Source: Thermoflexales bacterium
GTDB taxonomy: Bacteria; Chloroflexota; Anaerolineae; J036; Brachytrichaceae
Length of the DNA: 35,473 nt
Assembly (NCBI GenBank): GCA_019694215.1
Contig: JAIBCK010000031.1
Span: 1 to 35,473 of the forward strand
Direction of reading: 5' to 3'
Below, in pieces: positions 1 to 8,954 of this stretch. The translations under genes were made by a program, and so were the position numbers. A model generated the notes under the pieces. It worked only from the letters and a program-made list of their open reading frames with translations, did no database searches and was not told the origin of the DNA. Within the stretch, counting starts at the first letter, position 1. Each line of letters opens with the position of its first letter.

Positions 1-2
1 TC

Positions 3-113
3 GCCAGCTCGGGCATGCAATGGTCGAGGCAGGGCATTTCCAACCTCCTTCCCTTCCACATGGCCGAGCTCAGCGGCTCGTATGCCGATTTCTGGCGTCG
101 CACTCACCCCTAA
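3..113 (+). CDS. C-terminal fragment of a possible transposase (partial)
   Basis: An open frame enters from the left edge and stops at TAA 111-113, giving 36 residues. It includes a GMQWSRQGI stretch followed by a segment ending in SGSYADFWRR. From memory this resembles the extreme C-terminus of several transposase families, such as ISKra4-like ones, where a G-M-x-W-S/T-x-x-G motif is followed by a leucine-rich helix and a W-D-x-F-W-type ending. Only the tail is visible, so no catalytic residues can be checked. The family assignment is a guess based on one short motif. If correct, it places a mobile element next to the left end of the defence-like operon. Confidence 0.4.
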   Translation, partial: ASSGMQWSRQGISNLLPFHMAELSGSYADFWRRTHP

Positions 114-209
114 TGCCGGATGCACCCGATGGGGCCAACGGGTTGACGATATTCTCCGGGTTTGCGCCTGTGCTGTTACCATGACGCGACACTTGCCAGG
201 CGCACCCAG

Positions 210-3200
210 ATGAGCAACGCACTCTTTGACCCCATTACTGCCAGTCTTCAAATCCTCGATCGCTATCGCAGCCTTGTCCGTGAGACGATCGGCCGGGCGG
301 GCATTCCCGAGGCTGAGGCCGATGAGATCGTCAGGAACCTGCAGGTCGACCACGGGATGTTCCTCACGGCCAATCGTGCGTATGCGGCAGCGAAGGTCTC
401 GACCCAGGATCTCAGCCGGGAGCTGGGCCTTGCGCCTGCGCTGAGCGAGAGGCTGGCGGCCCGGATTCCGAGCCTGTATCAACACCAGGAGGAGGCAATC
501 CGCGCGATTCTGGCGGGGAATCCGACCGCCATCGCGACCGGCACGGGCAGTGGAAAGACCGAGGGGTTTCTCGTCCCGATCCTCGACTACTGCCTGAAAA
601 ACAGCGCTCGCAAAGGTGTCAAGGCCATCATCATCTATCCGATGAATGCGCTGGCTCGGGATCAGGCGCTGCGCATTCCTGGCCTGGCTGGGCACGAGAT
701 CACCTTTGGCATCTTCTCCGGCGCCACACCCCTGCACGCGCCATGGCCGCGACCCGAGGATGCGCCGCCGGGTCAACTGTTGTCGCGCGCCGAAATCGTG
801 CAGCGTCTCCCGGATGTGCTGATCACCAACCACGTGATGTTGGACTGGATGTTGACACGCGGCGACTATGCCGACATCTTTGGGCGCTCGAGTCAGACCC
901 TGAAGTACATCGTTGTGGACGAGCTGCACAGTTACCGTGGGAACAACGCCGCTCACCTGAAGTTCCTGCTCCGGCGTCTCAGGCACGCGGCGGGCAACCC
1001 GCCCATCATTCACTTGGGCGCCAGCGCGACGCTGGCCCGGACGGAATCCGAGATCGCCGAAGTCAAGGAGCATTTCCTGTTCCCGCTGTTTGACATCTCG
1101 GCCTGCGAGGTCATCACGCCGACCTACGCGGCCGAGGTTCGCCCGACGCCGATCCCGCTGCCGGATGATATTGGCGCGCGGCCACTGTTTCTCGGCCCCA
1201 ACGTGAGCATGAAGGAACACCTGGCCAACCTGGAAGCCTTGCTGGGAAACAGGGTGTCGCAGATGGCGCTTGCCAAACCAAAGCCCTACGATGATCTGCG
1301 GGCCAGCGTCCTGACCCAGCGGCTGAAAGACGCGCTCAATGAGCAAGGCACGGTCAGTTTCGACGACCTGGCAAAAATGGTCGAAGCGCTTCATCCGGAA
1401 CTCCCCGGGTCGCCAAAGGCGGTGGAGGTTGCCCAGGCTTTCCTGAGCACGGTCCGCTTTATGAACGCCCAGTCCAAGGCGACTTCTCAACCCGTTCTGG
1501 ACTTCCGGGCCCACCTGTTTGTGCGGAGCATCACCGGACACCTGAAGCGCTGCGTCAAGTGCGGCCGGTTCCATTCGGGCCGGCAGGCGAGTTGCCGGTC
1601 TTGCGGCGGGCCACTTTTCTACGTCTATCGCGAGGACCACCGGAAAGTCATTGCGGGTGTCTCCGGACGAGAGCTCATGCCCGCCCTGTTGGACAAGGGC
1701 GAAGCCGGGAAGGCTCGCATGTATGTCACCCTGGAGCCAGTGGGCACGGGAAGACCGTCAGGGGTGTCGTCCGCCTTGATCAGCCGGATTGAGGCGCAGG
1801 GCGACAAGCTGTTCATCGAGAGGGCGCGCGACGCGACCATCGACGAGGCGGGGCTGTTTCGGATCGCGTTGCTGGATGCGACGCGCCACAAGATCGAGGA
1901 GCAGTTGATTCCGCTGGCGAACCCGTACAAGCTGCATGAATACATGTATGACCTGGTGAAGACCAGCCAGCAACTGCTTGGGCCTGCCGACCCTCGGGTG
2001 CTGTGCTTTGTCGACAGCCGCGAGCGCGCTTCGCGCTACAGCACAGTCCTTCGTGATGAATTCACCAGCGAGTTCCTGGAGCAGTTCGCGCGCCAGGCGC
2101 TCGATGGGTTCGAACCGGATATCGATGCGGCCCTTGAGCTTCTTGCAAAGAACCTGCCCACGCTGCCATTCGAGGAGCCATCCGATATGCCCAGTTTGGA
2201 CGATCTGCAACTCTGGTTCTATCGGCGTCTATCCTCTGCTGTCGCCCAGGATCCGAGAACCGGGCCGCTTGCGCTGCGGGACGGCCCGAGCGACTCCGAG
2301 AGCCTCGCGGCCCGGATAGCCGAAATCTTCCTGGCCGAGCGCGCCATCTTGAAGCCGGATGATCTTGCCGCCGGGAGCGGCCGTATCACCTTTCGTCTGC
2401 GGCGTGCAATCACCCAGCACGGCATTCACATCGACGAACGTTCGGGGGCAATGCCGGCTGGCTACTCCTCGATTGCGTTGACGGCGGATGGCCGGAAGTA
2501 CTCTCCCATCATCGCGGCTCAGCTTGACCGGATCAAACCAACCGTCGAGGGTGAGCTGACTCAGAGTGGCCTCCTCGTCGCGCGTCAGCGTGATGACACT
2601 CGGTTCTTCTTTCTGAATCCCAAACGCGTGACATTGCGCTGGCCGTCGCCGATAGTGTCTGATCCAGCTCGATTGGTCAGGGACCTTTGCAAGCGGATTG
2701 AACTGCACAGTTCGGAGTTAAGCCTGGAGAAACGCGGGGGCGTTGAAAGGAACTTCAATTCGGGGCGCACCCAGGTGCTCATCGCCACGCCGACCCTGGA
2801 AATGGGGGTGGATATCGGTGGCCTCAGGCAGGTGATGATGATCGGTGTTCCGCCGAGCCCCACCAACTATGCCCAGCGCGCCGGCAGGGCCGGCCGCAAG
2901 AGCGACGACCGGTTTGCCGTCATCATTACACTGTGCGATGACACCGACAGCCACGACGCCTACTACTTCGACCACCCCCGCGACCTGATTAATGGCGTGA
3001 TCGCGCCGCCGCGCTTCAAGGCTGACAACGCCGAGATCGTCCGCAAGCACCTCCACGCTTTTGTGCTTTCGGGTCATGCTGAAAGCGGAGACGGATTGCG
3101 TCGGTTTCTGGCCGCGTATGAGCGGTGGACCACGCCCCTGCTCGGCGCCGTTCAGGCGCTCTTCGGGAATTACCTGGTCGACGCGCAGGCGTATGTTCAG

Positions 3201-4556
3201 CATGAACTCAAGGCCAAAGTGGAATCGGCCTTGGATTCAGCCGGCAGCGAGCAGCCCCGCATGCGCTTCTATGGCCGGGGCTTTTTCCCGGACTATGGGT
3301 TCCGTCACGACATCGTCAGGCTGATCGCAACGTGCCGCCGGGCAACGGAAGGCGACGAGGACGACATCGACGATCGGGTGATCTCACAGCGTGAACCGGA
3401 GCTTGCCATCCGCGACTATTATCCGGGCTCACGCATATTCGCCGCAAACGCTGTGTATCGCATCGGGGACGAAGGTGAGTACGAGACGATCGATCTGGAG
3501 CCGGTGGGATCTTCGAAACGGCCAGTCCGCAGCTACAGCAGTTTTCTCGCGACACCTGACGACTCGGATGTGACGCCGGACAAGGACTACACCCGGTTTG
3601 AGTTGCTCCGCGAATTTACGCAAAGCCAGGCGGTCAACGACCTCGGGCGCGTGGCCAGCTGGGTGTTCGAGCCTAACTGCGAACTCCTCCTGATCAACCG
3701 AGGTGTTGTGGACGGGCCGGAGACCTCCTCAGACACCGGAAGCGGCCCTGCAGGAGACAAAAAGAAGGGCCAGCCCGACTACGACCTGGGCTATCGGCTG
3801 GTCCGGGACACACTGGTTTTCCGGTTCGAGACAGCCCTGTTTTCCGACAATCGGGTTATTCTCAGCGCGATTGCGGCGCTTCAGTCCAGCATCGAGCGCG
3901 CCCTCAAGCTTGACAGTTCTGACCTTCGGGTGGCGGTTGGCTACCTGCCCAGGCGGCGCGATCCTGCCGATTCCGGCACCTATGTCCTCCTCCACGATGC
4001 TGATGGATCCGGGAATGCGCCAATAGCCGAGATTGGGGACCGGCTGCCTCAGCTTTTGGTCGATGCCTACGAAATGCTGGCTGGCTGCGACTGCGAGGAC
4101 GGTTGCCATAGGTGCCTAATAACGTATACTTCCCACTTCTACAATCCGAGTCCAACTCGAGATGGGGCGCTGATGCTGATTGGCTACTGGCTGGGAAGGA
4201 ACCGCTTTGTCCCCTCGATTGCGGGGCCATCGAAACTCGCGGCTCGGCCCGATATCGTGGTCAAACTCAAACGGGCCGGGAAACGCTACGAAGCGTGGAG
4301 GATGGACAAACCGTCGGTGGTTGCTCACGCCGAGATCGACGGAGCCCAGTATGCCGTCGCATGCAGCGTGTTGAGACAACTGTTTGAGTCGATTCAGTCC
4401 GACAAACGCGTCAACGTGCTCGTGGAGTGCGCCGAGGATGCACTGGTTGGCGTCCTGAATGGCAACAGCAGACCTGGGAAGGCACCGCAGGATCTTGCCA
4501 GGCTGTGGTACGAAGGGCTCCGCTTGGGCGATTTCCGGGCTCGGAAAGGAAATTGA
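210..4556 (+). CDS. Large SF2 DEAD/DEAH helicase with DUF1998-type C-terminus (DrmA/DruE/DpdJ-like)
   Basis: The protein has 1448 residues from ATG 210; a TTG start at 162 would add 16 residues that do not look native. Superfamily-2 helicase motifs are clear: Walker A GTGSGKTE at 111-118, DELHSYRG at 237-244, SAT at 272-274, and QRAGRAGR (motif VI) at 889-896. A long insert between the two RecA lobes carries a CxxC...CxxC zinc knuckle (C448, C451, C462, C465). A second Cys4 cluster near the C-terminus (C1293, C1295, C1299, C1302) is typical of DUF1998, as in the MrfA/YprA repair helicases. Size and domain order resemble DruE of Druantia, DpdJ of the Dpd system, or a DrmA-DrmB fusion of DISARM. 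The likely role is ATP-driven DNA translocation or unwinding. It is the first gene of a six-gene operon, and the next gene starts 1 nt after its stop. Confidence 0.9.
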   Translation: MSNALFDPITASLQILDRYRSLVRETIGRAGIPEAEADEIVRNLQVDHGMFLTANRAYAAAKVSTQDLSRELGLAPALSERLAARIPSLYQHQEEAIRAILAGNPTAIATGTGSGKTEGFLVPILDYCLKNSARKGVKAIIIYPMNALARDQALRIPGLAGHEITFGIFSGATPLHAPWPRPEDAPPGQLLSRAEIVQRLPDVLITNHVMLDWMLTRGDYADIFGRSSQTLKYIVVDELHSYRGNNAAHLKFLLRRLRHAAGNPPIIHLGASATLARTESEIAEVKEHFLFPLFDISACEVITPTYAAEVRPTPIPLPDDIGARPLFLGPNVSMKEHLANLEALLGNRVSQMALAKPKPYDDLRASVLTQRLKDALNEQGTVSFDDLAKMVEALHPELPGSPKAVEVAQAFLSTVRFMNAQSKATSQPVLDFRAHLFVRSITGHLKRCVKCGRFHSGRQASCRSCGGPLFYVYREDHRKVIAGVSGRELMPALLDKGEAGKARMYVTLEPVGTGRPSGVSSALISRIEAQGDKLFIERARDATIDEAGLFRIALLDATRHKIEEQLIPLANPYKLHEYMYDLVKTSQQLLGPADPRVLCFVDSRERASRYSTVLRDEFTSEFLEQFARQALDGFEPDIDAALELLAKNLPTLPFEEPSDMPSLDDLQLWFYRRLSSAVAQDPRTGPLALRDGPSDSESLAARIAEIFLAERAILKPDDLAAGSGRITFRLRRAITQHGIHIDERSGAMPAGYSSIALTADGRKYSPIIAAQLDRIKPTVEGELTQSGLLVARQRDDTRFFFLNPKRVTLRWPSPIVSDPARLVRDLCKRIELHSSELSLEKRGGVERNFNSGRTQVLIATPTLEMGVDIGGLRQVMMIGVPPSPTNYAQRAGRAGRKSDDRFAVIITLCDDTDSHDAYYFDHPRDLINGVIAPPRFKADNAEIVRKHLHAFVLSGHAESGDGLRRFLAAYERWTTPLLGAVQALFGNYLVDAQAYVQHELKAKVESALDSAGSEQPRMRFYGRGFFPDYGFRHDIVRLIATCRRATEGDEDDIDDRVISQREPELAIRDYYPGSRIFAANAVYRIGDEGEYETIDLEPVGSSKRPVRSYSSFLATPDDSDVTPDKDYTRFELLREFTQSQAVNDLGRVASWVFEPNCELLLINRGVVDGPETSSDTGSGPAGDKKKGQPDYDLGYRLVRDTLVFRFETALFSDNRVILSAIAALQSSIERALKLDSSDLRVAVGYLPRRRDPADSGTYVLLHDADGSGNAPIAEIGDRLPQLLVDAYEMLAGCDCEDGCHRCLITYTSHFYNPSPTRDGALMLIGYWLGRNRFVPSIAGPSKLAARPDIVVKLKRAGKRYEAWRMDKPSVVAHAEIDGAQYAVACSVLRQLFESIQSDKRVNVLVECAEDALVGVLNGNSRPGKAPQDLARLWYEGLRLGDFRARKGN

Positions 4557-4557
4557 T

Positions 4558-6426
4558 ATGGCCGAATTGATCGATTCAAGTCGCCCGCCGAGCAATGACG
4601 GCGAGAAGAAGATGCGGAGTTTCCTGCTTCAGCTACCCGCCGGGTATTGGGTATTTCGCGAGTTCTCAGTGAGCGAAGAGAATCCGCGCAACCGCAACCG
4701 ATTTGGGCAAAAGCGCCCCGACTTTCTGGTTCTGGCGCCCGACGTGGGCCTCGTGTCGATCGAGGTGAAGGATTGGGATATTCAGGCAAACACCTATCGC
4801 TGGCGCGATCAGGATACAGTGATCAGGAAATCGCGCGATGGACGAGAAGAGGAGATTGCCAACCCGGCGGCGCAGGCGGATGCCTACTACCATGCGCTTA
4901 AGGACTTGATCAAGGATGTTGCGCCGGTCTTTGTCACTTCATATGTTGCTTTCCCGAATGTCGCCAAACAGGACTTCCTTAACCGCATCGCCGACCTGAA
5001 GGTCATCAAGAACCCTCAAAGCCGTTTTCTGCTCCACCTGGATCGCACCATATTTAAGGATGATCTGGATCGGCACGTGAGTGGTCCTGACGCGTTCCTC
5101 CGGGAACTGGTCTGGCGCAACCCCGACTTTCACCGGTCAAGATTGGCGGAGATCGACTGGGTATTTGAGCGCCTCCTGCCGCGGCACTTTGCGATTGACG
5201 ATCTCCGCAAGCGTCAGGACGCGAAGCAGAAGGTCGGTGTTCTGGATGCGACGCAGAGAAAGTGGGTGCTCAGTCTTGACCACCATTCCTGGCATTTGCT
5301 GGACGTTGCTGGAAGCGGCAAGACGACGGCTCTCGTCGCGAAGGCACTGCATCTTGTAGATGCTGCCAAAGGGCAGCCTCCCAGAATCTTGTTGACGACC
5401 TACAACGAGAACCTGGCCAACAATATCAAGCGCATTCTGCGCCGGAAAAAAGAAGACGCGAAAAGGTCCTACCACAGCATCGAGGTTGCGAGCATACCGG
5501 CCCTTATGCGGCAGATTGTTGAGAAGGCATACGACGACAAAGTGCCCGAGAACGCTACGGAAGAAAATCTCCGCGCGGACGTGGAGGCTATTCTTGCTGA
5601 CCAACCCGATCTGGTTCGCGTCTATGACCACGTCTTCGTCGACGAAGTGCAGGACTTCGACACTCTCTATCTGCAGATTGTCGACCATCTCAGCGTATCG
5701 GGCCGCCTGTTCTTTGTCGGCGACATCGGTCAGCGCATCTATCAGCGCACCTATAACCTCACCCAACTGCGGGAGTTGCCTGCCGACATCGAACTGAAAA
5801 GAACACTCGCCATGTATCGCACCCCGCGCGGCATTGCCGAACTCGCGACGCGTTTTGTGTTTGGCAGCCCGCTGACAGAACAAGACTTGACCGATTTCAA
5901 GTACCGCGAAGACAAGATCGTGTATCCGAGCCCGCTGGACAACTACGCCGTCATGATGCGATCGAACGACGAATTCGTCGACCTCGTGAGGCGGGTCCAA
6001 GGCTATCTTTCGGCGGGCCGGTTTCTCGACGAGCTCATGCTGATCGCCGATGAAGGCAGTCTGCATCGCATTCAGTCGAGCCTGGAAAAGGCCGGGATCC
6101 GGTGCGGCATTGGCGATCGGGATGATGGCGATGCGGCCGTTACGTTGGTCAGCTATGAGAATGCGAAGGGCCTCGAGAAGCCAGTCGTCATCGTTTCGGG
6201 AATCGAGCATCTCTTCGAGAGCATGGTCAAATCGGCGATTCTGCAATCGGCGAAGGATCGTGACCTGCAGGAACAGCTTTGCCGGCGCAAGGTGTATGTG
6301 AGCCTGACCCGCTGCACCGAAGAACTGATCATTCTGTACCGCGATCCAAGCAATCGTCTGGTGGCCGACTTGCTGAGATACGATGCGAAGCTGCAGGAGA
6401 GACGAACCCATGGCAGCCAGCGTTAA
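4558..6426 (+). CDS. NERD-nuclease/UvrD-like SF1 helicase fusion
   Basis: ATG 4558 is chosen because GGAAAGGA at 4543-4550 lies 7 nt upstream and the gene then starts 1 nt after the previous stop; the frame is open further upstream. The protein has 622 residues. Residues ~15-125 form a NERD (nuclease-related) domain of the PD-(D/E)xK type, with D55 in RPDF, E69 and K71 in SIEVK, and Q106 in NPAAQ. Residues ~228-600 are a superfamily-1A helicase: Q-motif-like DATQ at 230-233, Walker A AGSGKTT at 251-257, Walker B VDEVQD at 361-366, GDIGQRIYQ (motif III) at 388-396, and YVSLTR (motif VI) at 580-585. SF1A helicases usually move 3'-5' on single-stranded DNA. The fusion suggests coupled unwinding and cleavage. 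Similar NERD-helicase proteins occur in defence islands. It overlaps the next gene by 17 nt. Confidence 0.88.
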   Translation: MAELIDSSRPPSNDGEKKMRSFLLQLPAGYWVFREFSVSEENPRNRNRFGQKRPDFLVLAPDVGLVSIEVKDWDIQANTYRWRDQDTVIRKSRDGREEEIANPAAQADAYYHALKDLIKDVAPVFVTSYVAFPNVAKQDFLNRIADLKVIKNPQSRFLLHLDRTIFKDDLDRHVSGPDAFLRELVWRNPDFHRSRLAEIDWVFERLLPRHFAIDDLRKRQDAKQKVGVLDATQRKWVLSLDHHSWHLLDVAGSGKTTALVAKALHLVDAAKGQPPRILLTTYNENLANNIKRILRRKKEDAKRSYHSIEVASIPALMRQIVEKAYDDKVPENATEENLRADVEAILADQPDLVRVYDHVFVDEVQDFDTLYLQIVDHLSVSGRLFFVGDIGQRIYQRTYNLTQLRELPADIELKRTLAMYRTPRGIAELATRFVFGSPLTEQDLTDFKYREDKIVYPSPLDNYAVMMRSNDEFVDLVRRVQGYLSAGRFLDELMLIADEGSLHRIQSSLEKAGIRCGIGDRDDGDAAVTLVSYENAKGLEKPVVIVSGIEHLFESMVKSAILQSAKDRDLQEQLCRRKVYVSLTRCTEELIILYRDPSNRLVADLLRYDAKLQERRTHGSQR

Positions 6427-7621
6427 TGCGGTTCCGCTCAAGACGCGCGCCGAGGATTTTGTCCTCGCGTTGGCGGAGGCCGGGTTCAAGGGGCGAGTGG
6501 TGCCAGAATCACTGAGTGAGTATGGCATCAAGGTGGCCGTATCAAGGGAGGGAAAGGATCTGGGCCTGGCCGTCGTCTTTTACAAACCCAAAACGGATAC
6601 ATTCAAGCTCGTCTTGACTGAACTCCGTGACTCGAGCTGCAACGACGCGCTCATGGCGGTTTGGAACCGGCCCCGGGATGCTGCAGGAAAAACTGCTCCA
6701 GATCTAGCCATCTACGTGGATGGCTCATATCAAGAGGGCGTGGCGTGCGTGGGTTGGGCGGCAGTCATTTGCGCGAATGGCAGCGTAACTGAGGAGCTTT
6801 CGGGAACGATCGATGACACCTCGCAAAGGCAGGTGCTGGGGGAGTTGGAGGCGGCAACGCAGGCGCTTTCGTGGTGCCAGAGGCAAGGGCATAGCGCGGT
6901 GATCATCTACTACGACTATGAAGGTGTCGCTGCCTGGGCGACCGGAGCCTGGAAGGCCAAGAACAACCGGACCCGCGAGTATGCCGAGTTTGTTCATTCG
7001 AGCAACATCAAGATCGACTGGCAGAAGGTGGCCGCGCATTCCGGTGATTCGGGCAATGAGCGCGCTGATGCCTTGGCGCGTCTTGCGCTGACAAGAAAGG
7101 CGTCAGGCTCTTCAGCAGACGCGGCCACCGTGTCGAACCCCGAGGAGCAGCTCAAAACGCGCGCCCAGGCGTTTTGTGATCATCTGGTCGCGGCGGGCTA
7201 TTCCGCCGCCATTCGAGGTTTCTACAATCATTCTGATGCGCAGATCTCGTTGGCGCGGGGCGGCAATTCCTTGGGCGTATTGCATCTCTATTTGACGGCC
7301 AAAAGCCCGCTGAGTCTCAAGCTTCATGATGTCCGAGTGGATCCCGCAACGCTCGCGTCTTTGGAAGGCGAATGGCAGGACTTTCTTGGGATAGCGGCCG
7401 GCACGAAAGCCGAGGATCTTGCCGACGGCGACGGGCTGGTCGCCGTCGACCACTACAACAAGATCCTGCTTCCCTTCGCGGGTTGCGACTTTGACTTCAT
7501 CCAACTGGCCGAGGCGGTCGCCGAGGCATGCCGGTATAGAAATCGACCGGTGGTTCCCGTGGATGAGCTTCGATACGATTACACCGCTCTCCAGGCACAG
7601 ATTCAGGCATTGCGCTGTTGA
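6410..7621 (+). CDS. RNase HI domain flanked by two copies of an unrecognised domain
   Basis: ATG 6410 is preceded by GCAGGAGA (6393-6400) and overlaps the upstream stop by 17 nt; the protein has 403 residues. Residues ~97-230 are a complete type-1 RNase H domain: D104 (YVDGSY), E145 (GELEAA), D169 (YYDYEG), H210 and D220 (AAHSGDSGNERADALA) match the E. coli D10/E48/D70/H124/D134 set. It should therefore cut RNA in RNA-DNA hybrids. On each side sits a ~65-residue segment starting with LKTRA (residues 10-74 and 248-311). The two share the pattern LKTRA-x2-F-x4-L-x2-AG[FY], a central LG, and a final beta-strand ending in R-x-D or RD, so they are an internal duplication. I do not recognise that domain. 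A further ~90 residues follow the second copy. No CxxC clusters or membrane segments are seen. Confidence 0.85.
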   Translation: MAASVNAVPLKTRAEDFVLALAEAGFKGRVVPESLSEYGIKVAVSREGKDLGLAVVFYKPKTDTFKLVLTELRDSSCNDALMAVWNRPRDAAGKTAPDLAIYVDGSYQEGVACVGWAAVICANGSVTEELSGTIDDTSQRQVLGELEAATQALSWCQRQGHSAVIIYYDYEGVAAWATGAWKAKNNRTREYAEFVHSSNIKIDWQKVAAHSGDSGNERADALARLALTRKASGSSADAATVSNPEEQLKTRAQAFCDHLVAAGYSAAIRGFYNHSDAQISLARGGNSLGVLHLYLTAKSPLSLKLHDVRVDPATLASLEGEWQDFLGIAAGTKAEDLADGDGLVAVDHYNKILLPFAGCDFDFIQLAEAVAEACRYRNRPVVPVDELRYDYTALQAQIQALRC

Positions 7622-7649
7622 GCACAACGGCGTTGAAAGGAGTATTCCC

Positions 7650-8954
7650 ATGACAAACACGATCGAGTTGCGAGATAAGGCTTCGGCACTGAGGAAGAGC
7701 AAGGACTTCAATGCGGCGCTGCCGCTATATGAGGAGCTCTGGAAGAACAGGCCCAACGAGCGGAATGAATGGGATGGCTGGGGCTACGCCAGTTGTCTCA
7801 GAAAGGTCCGGCGTGCTCAGGAAGCCGAGCAAGTGTGCCGGGATACTCTGAAGATCAAGTCGGACTTTGCATATGCCCGCAACGAGTTGGCGTGGTGTCT
7901 CTATGACCTGTATATCAAGAAGTCGGATGAAGAGATCTCCAGAGATGAGCAACCCTATTTGCGCGCTGCCAAAGAGGTCACTTCGCTCGTGCGCCAGGAC
8001 CAATTTAGCGCTTTCGCAAAGACGATTCTGCATGTGTCGGACTACCTGAAATCAAAGCCGAATCCGCGCGCCCAGGATCGGTACGCCTGGCTCAGCCAAC
8101 TTGATCCGGCCCAGCTCTCCACGGACACATTTCAGTTTACCGATGCGACGGGCGCGCAGCGAAAGCTCGCATCGGACAAGGAACGCTGCTTCGCGTCGTT
8201 GACGGACGTTTTGGTGGGACTCACCCAATGGGAGAAGTGCATAGCGGTCGGTGAAGAGGCCCTCAAGCAGATTCAGCAGTTTCACTATGACAATGATATC
8301 TGGATCAGGCGGCGCATTGCGATCGCCAAGGGAAAGCTCGGTCGCCGAACAGAGGCTATCGCTGACCTGCGGGATCTGCTTGTGCGAAAGAAGGAGTTCT
8401 TTATCCAGCATGATCTGGCAGAGCTTTTGGCGCAGGAAGGCCTGACCGATGAAGCGTTCTCTTTTGCCGCCCAGGCGGCTATTGGGCACGGTGAGCCGCA
8501 GATGAAGCTGGGCGTTTTTGAGTTGCTCGGTCAGTTGCTTCGCGCGGCAGACAGACCGAAGGAAGCCGCCGAGCATTATGCGTTGATGGCCGCCGTTCGT
8601 CTCGAGCACAACTGGCCAATCAGCTCCGACCTCGCGAATGTCCTGTCCGAGGCAGGTGTTCAGATCGACAAACTTGAGTCATCAAATGCAATCATCAAAC
8701 GGCTGACGCCGGTTTGGGCCGCGGTCGCTGCGGAAAGACAGGAGCGATTCACGGGGAGGATCACCGAGATCCGTGAAAAGTTCGGCTTTGTCTTGACCCA
8801 AGATCGAAAGAGCTACTTCTTTCGGTTGAGTGAGTTCAAGGGTCCGCGTCGGCTATTGGCAGCTGGCCAAGAAGTTACTTTCGCTTTGGAAGACGGGTTT
8901 GACAAGAAGAAGAACATTCCCGCCAAAAATGCCGTGAACCTGCAGCCTGCATAG
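7650..8954 (+). CDS. TPR-like repeat protein with C-terminal cold-shock-like domain
   Basis: ATG 7650 has GAAAGGAG at 7635-7642 and lies 28 nt after the previous stop; the frame is open further upstream, but that part overlaps the RNase H gene. The protein has 434 residues. Most of it (~1-350) is helical with TPR-like units, for example residues ~8-70 (FNAALPLYEELWK...EAEQVCRDTL) and a later set (WEKCIAVGEEAL; GRRTEAIADLRDLL; DRPKEAAEHYALMA). Residues 366-434 look like a cold-shock/S1-type OB fold: GRITEIREKFGFV with the RNP1-like KFGFV at 377-381, SYFFRLSEF at 388-396 in the RNP2 position, then GQEVTFALE and a KNAVNL ending. The family would suggest single-stranded RNA or DNA binding combined with a protein-protein scaffold. 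The stop codon directly abuts the next ATG, so translation is probably coupled. Confidence 0.8.
   Translation: MTNTIELRDKASALRKSKDFNAALPLYEELWKNRPNERNEWDGWGYASCLRKVRRAQEAEQVCRDTLKIKSDFAYARNELAWCLYDLYIKKSDEEISRDEQPYLRAAKEVTSLVRQDQFSAFAKTILHVSDYLKSKPNPRAQDRYAWLSQLDPAQLSTDTFQFTDATGAQRKLASDKERCFASLTDVLVGLTQWEKCIAVGEEALKQIQQFHYDNDIWIRRRIAIAKGKLGRRTEAIADLRDLLVRKKEFFIQHDLAELLAQEGLTDEAFSFAAQAAIGHGEPQMKLGVFELLGQLLRAADRPKEAAEHYALMAAVRLEHNWPISSDLANVLSEAGVQIDKLESSNAIIKRLTPVWAAVAAERQERFTGRITEIREKFGFVLTQDRKSYFFRLSEFKGPRRLLAAGQEVTFALEDGFDKKKNIPAKNAVNLQPA

Noticed and set aside
1-37. Minus-strand start at ATG 37 with a perfect AAGGAGGT (43-50) upstream, reading off the left edge
   Set aside because: Only 12 codons are visible and the opposite strand reads as a transposase-like tail over the same bases, so neither can be proven. 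The coding look of the plus frame was preferred.
143-171. Promoter for the defence-like operon with TTGACG at 143-148
   Set aside because: No acceptable -10 box lies at 16-19 nt spacing, so the hexamer alone is not enough.
5137-6531. 464-residue minus-strand frame
   Set aside because: Antisense to the well-supported NERD-helicase gene and shows no motifs.
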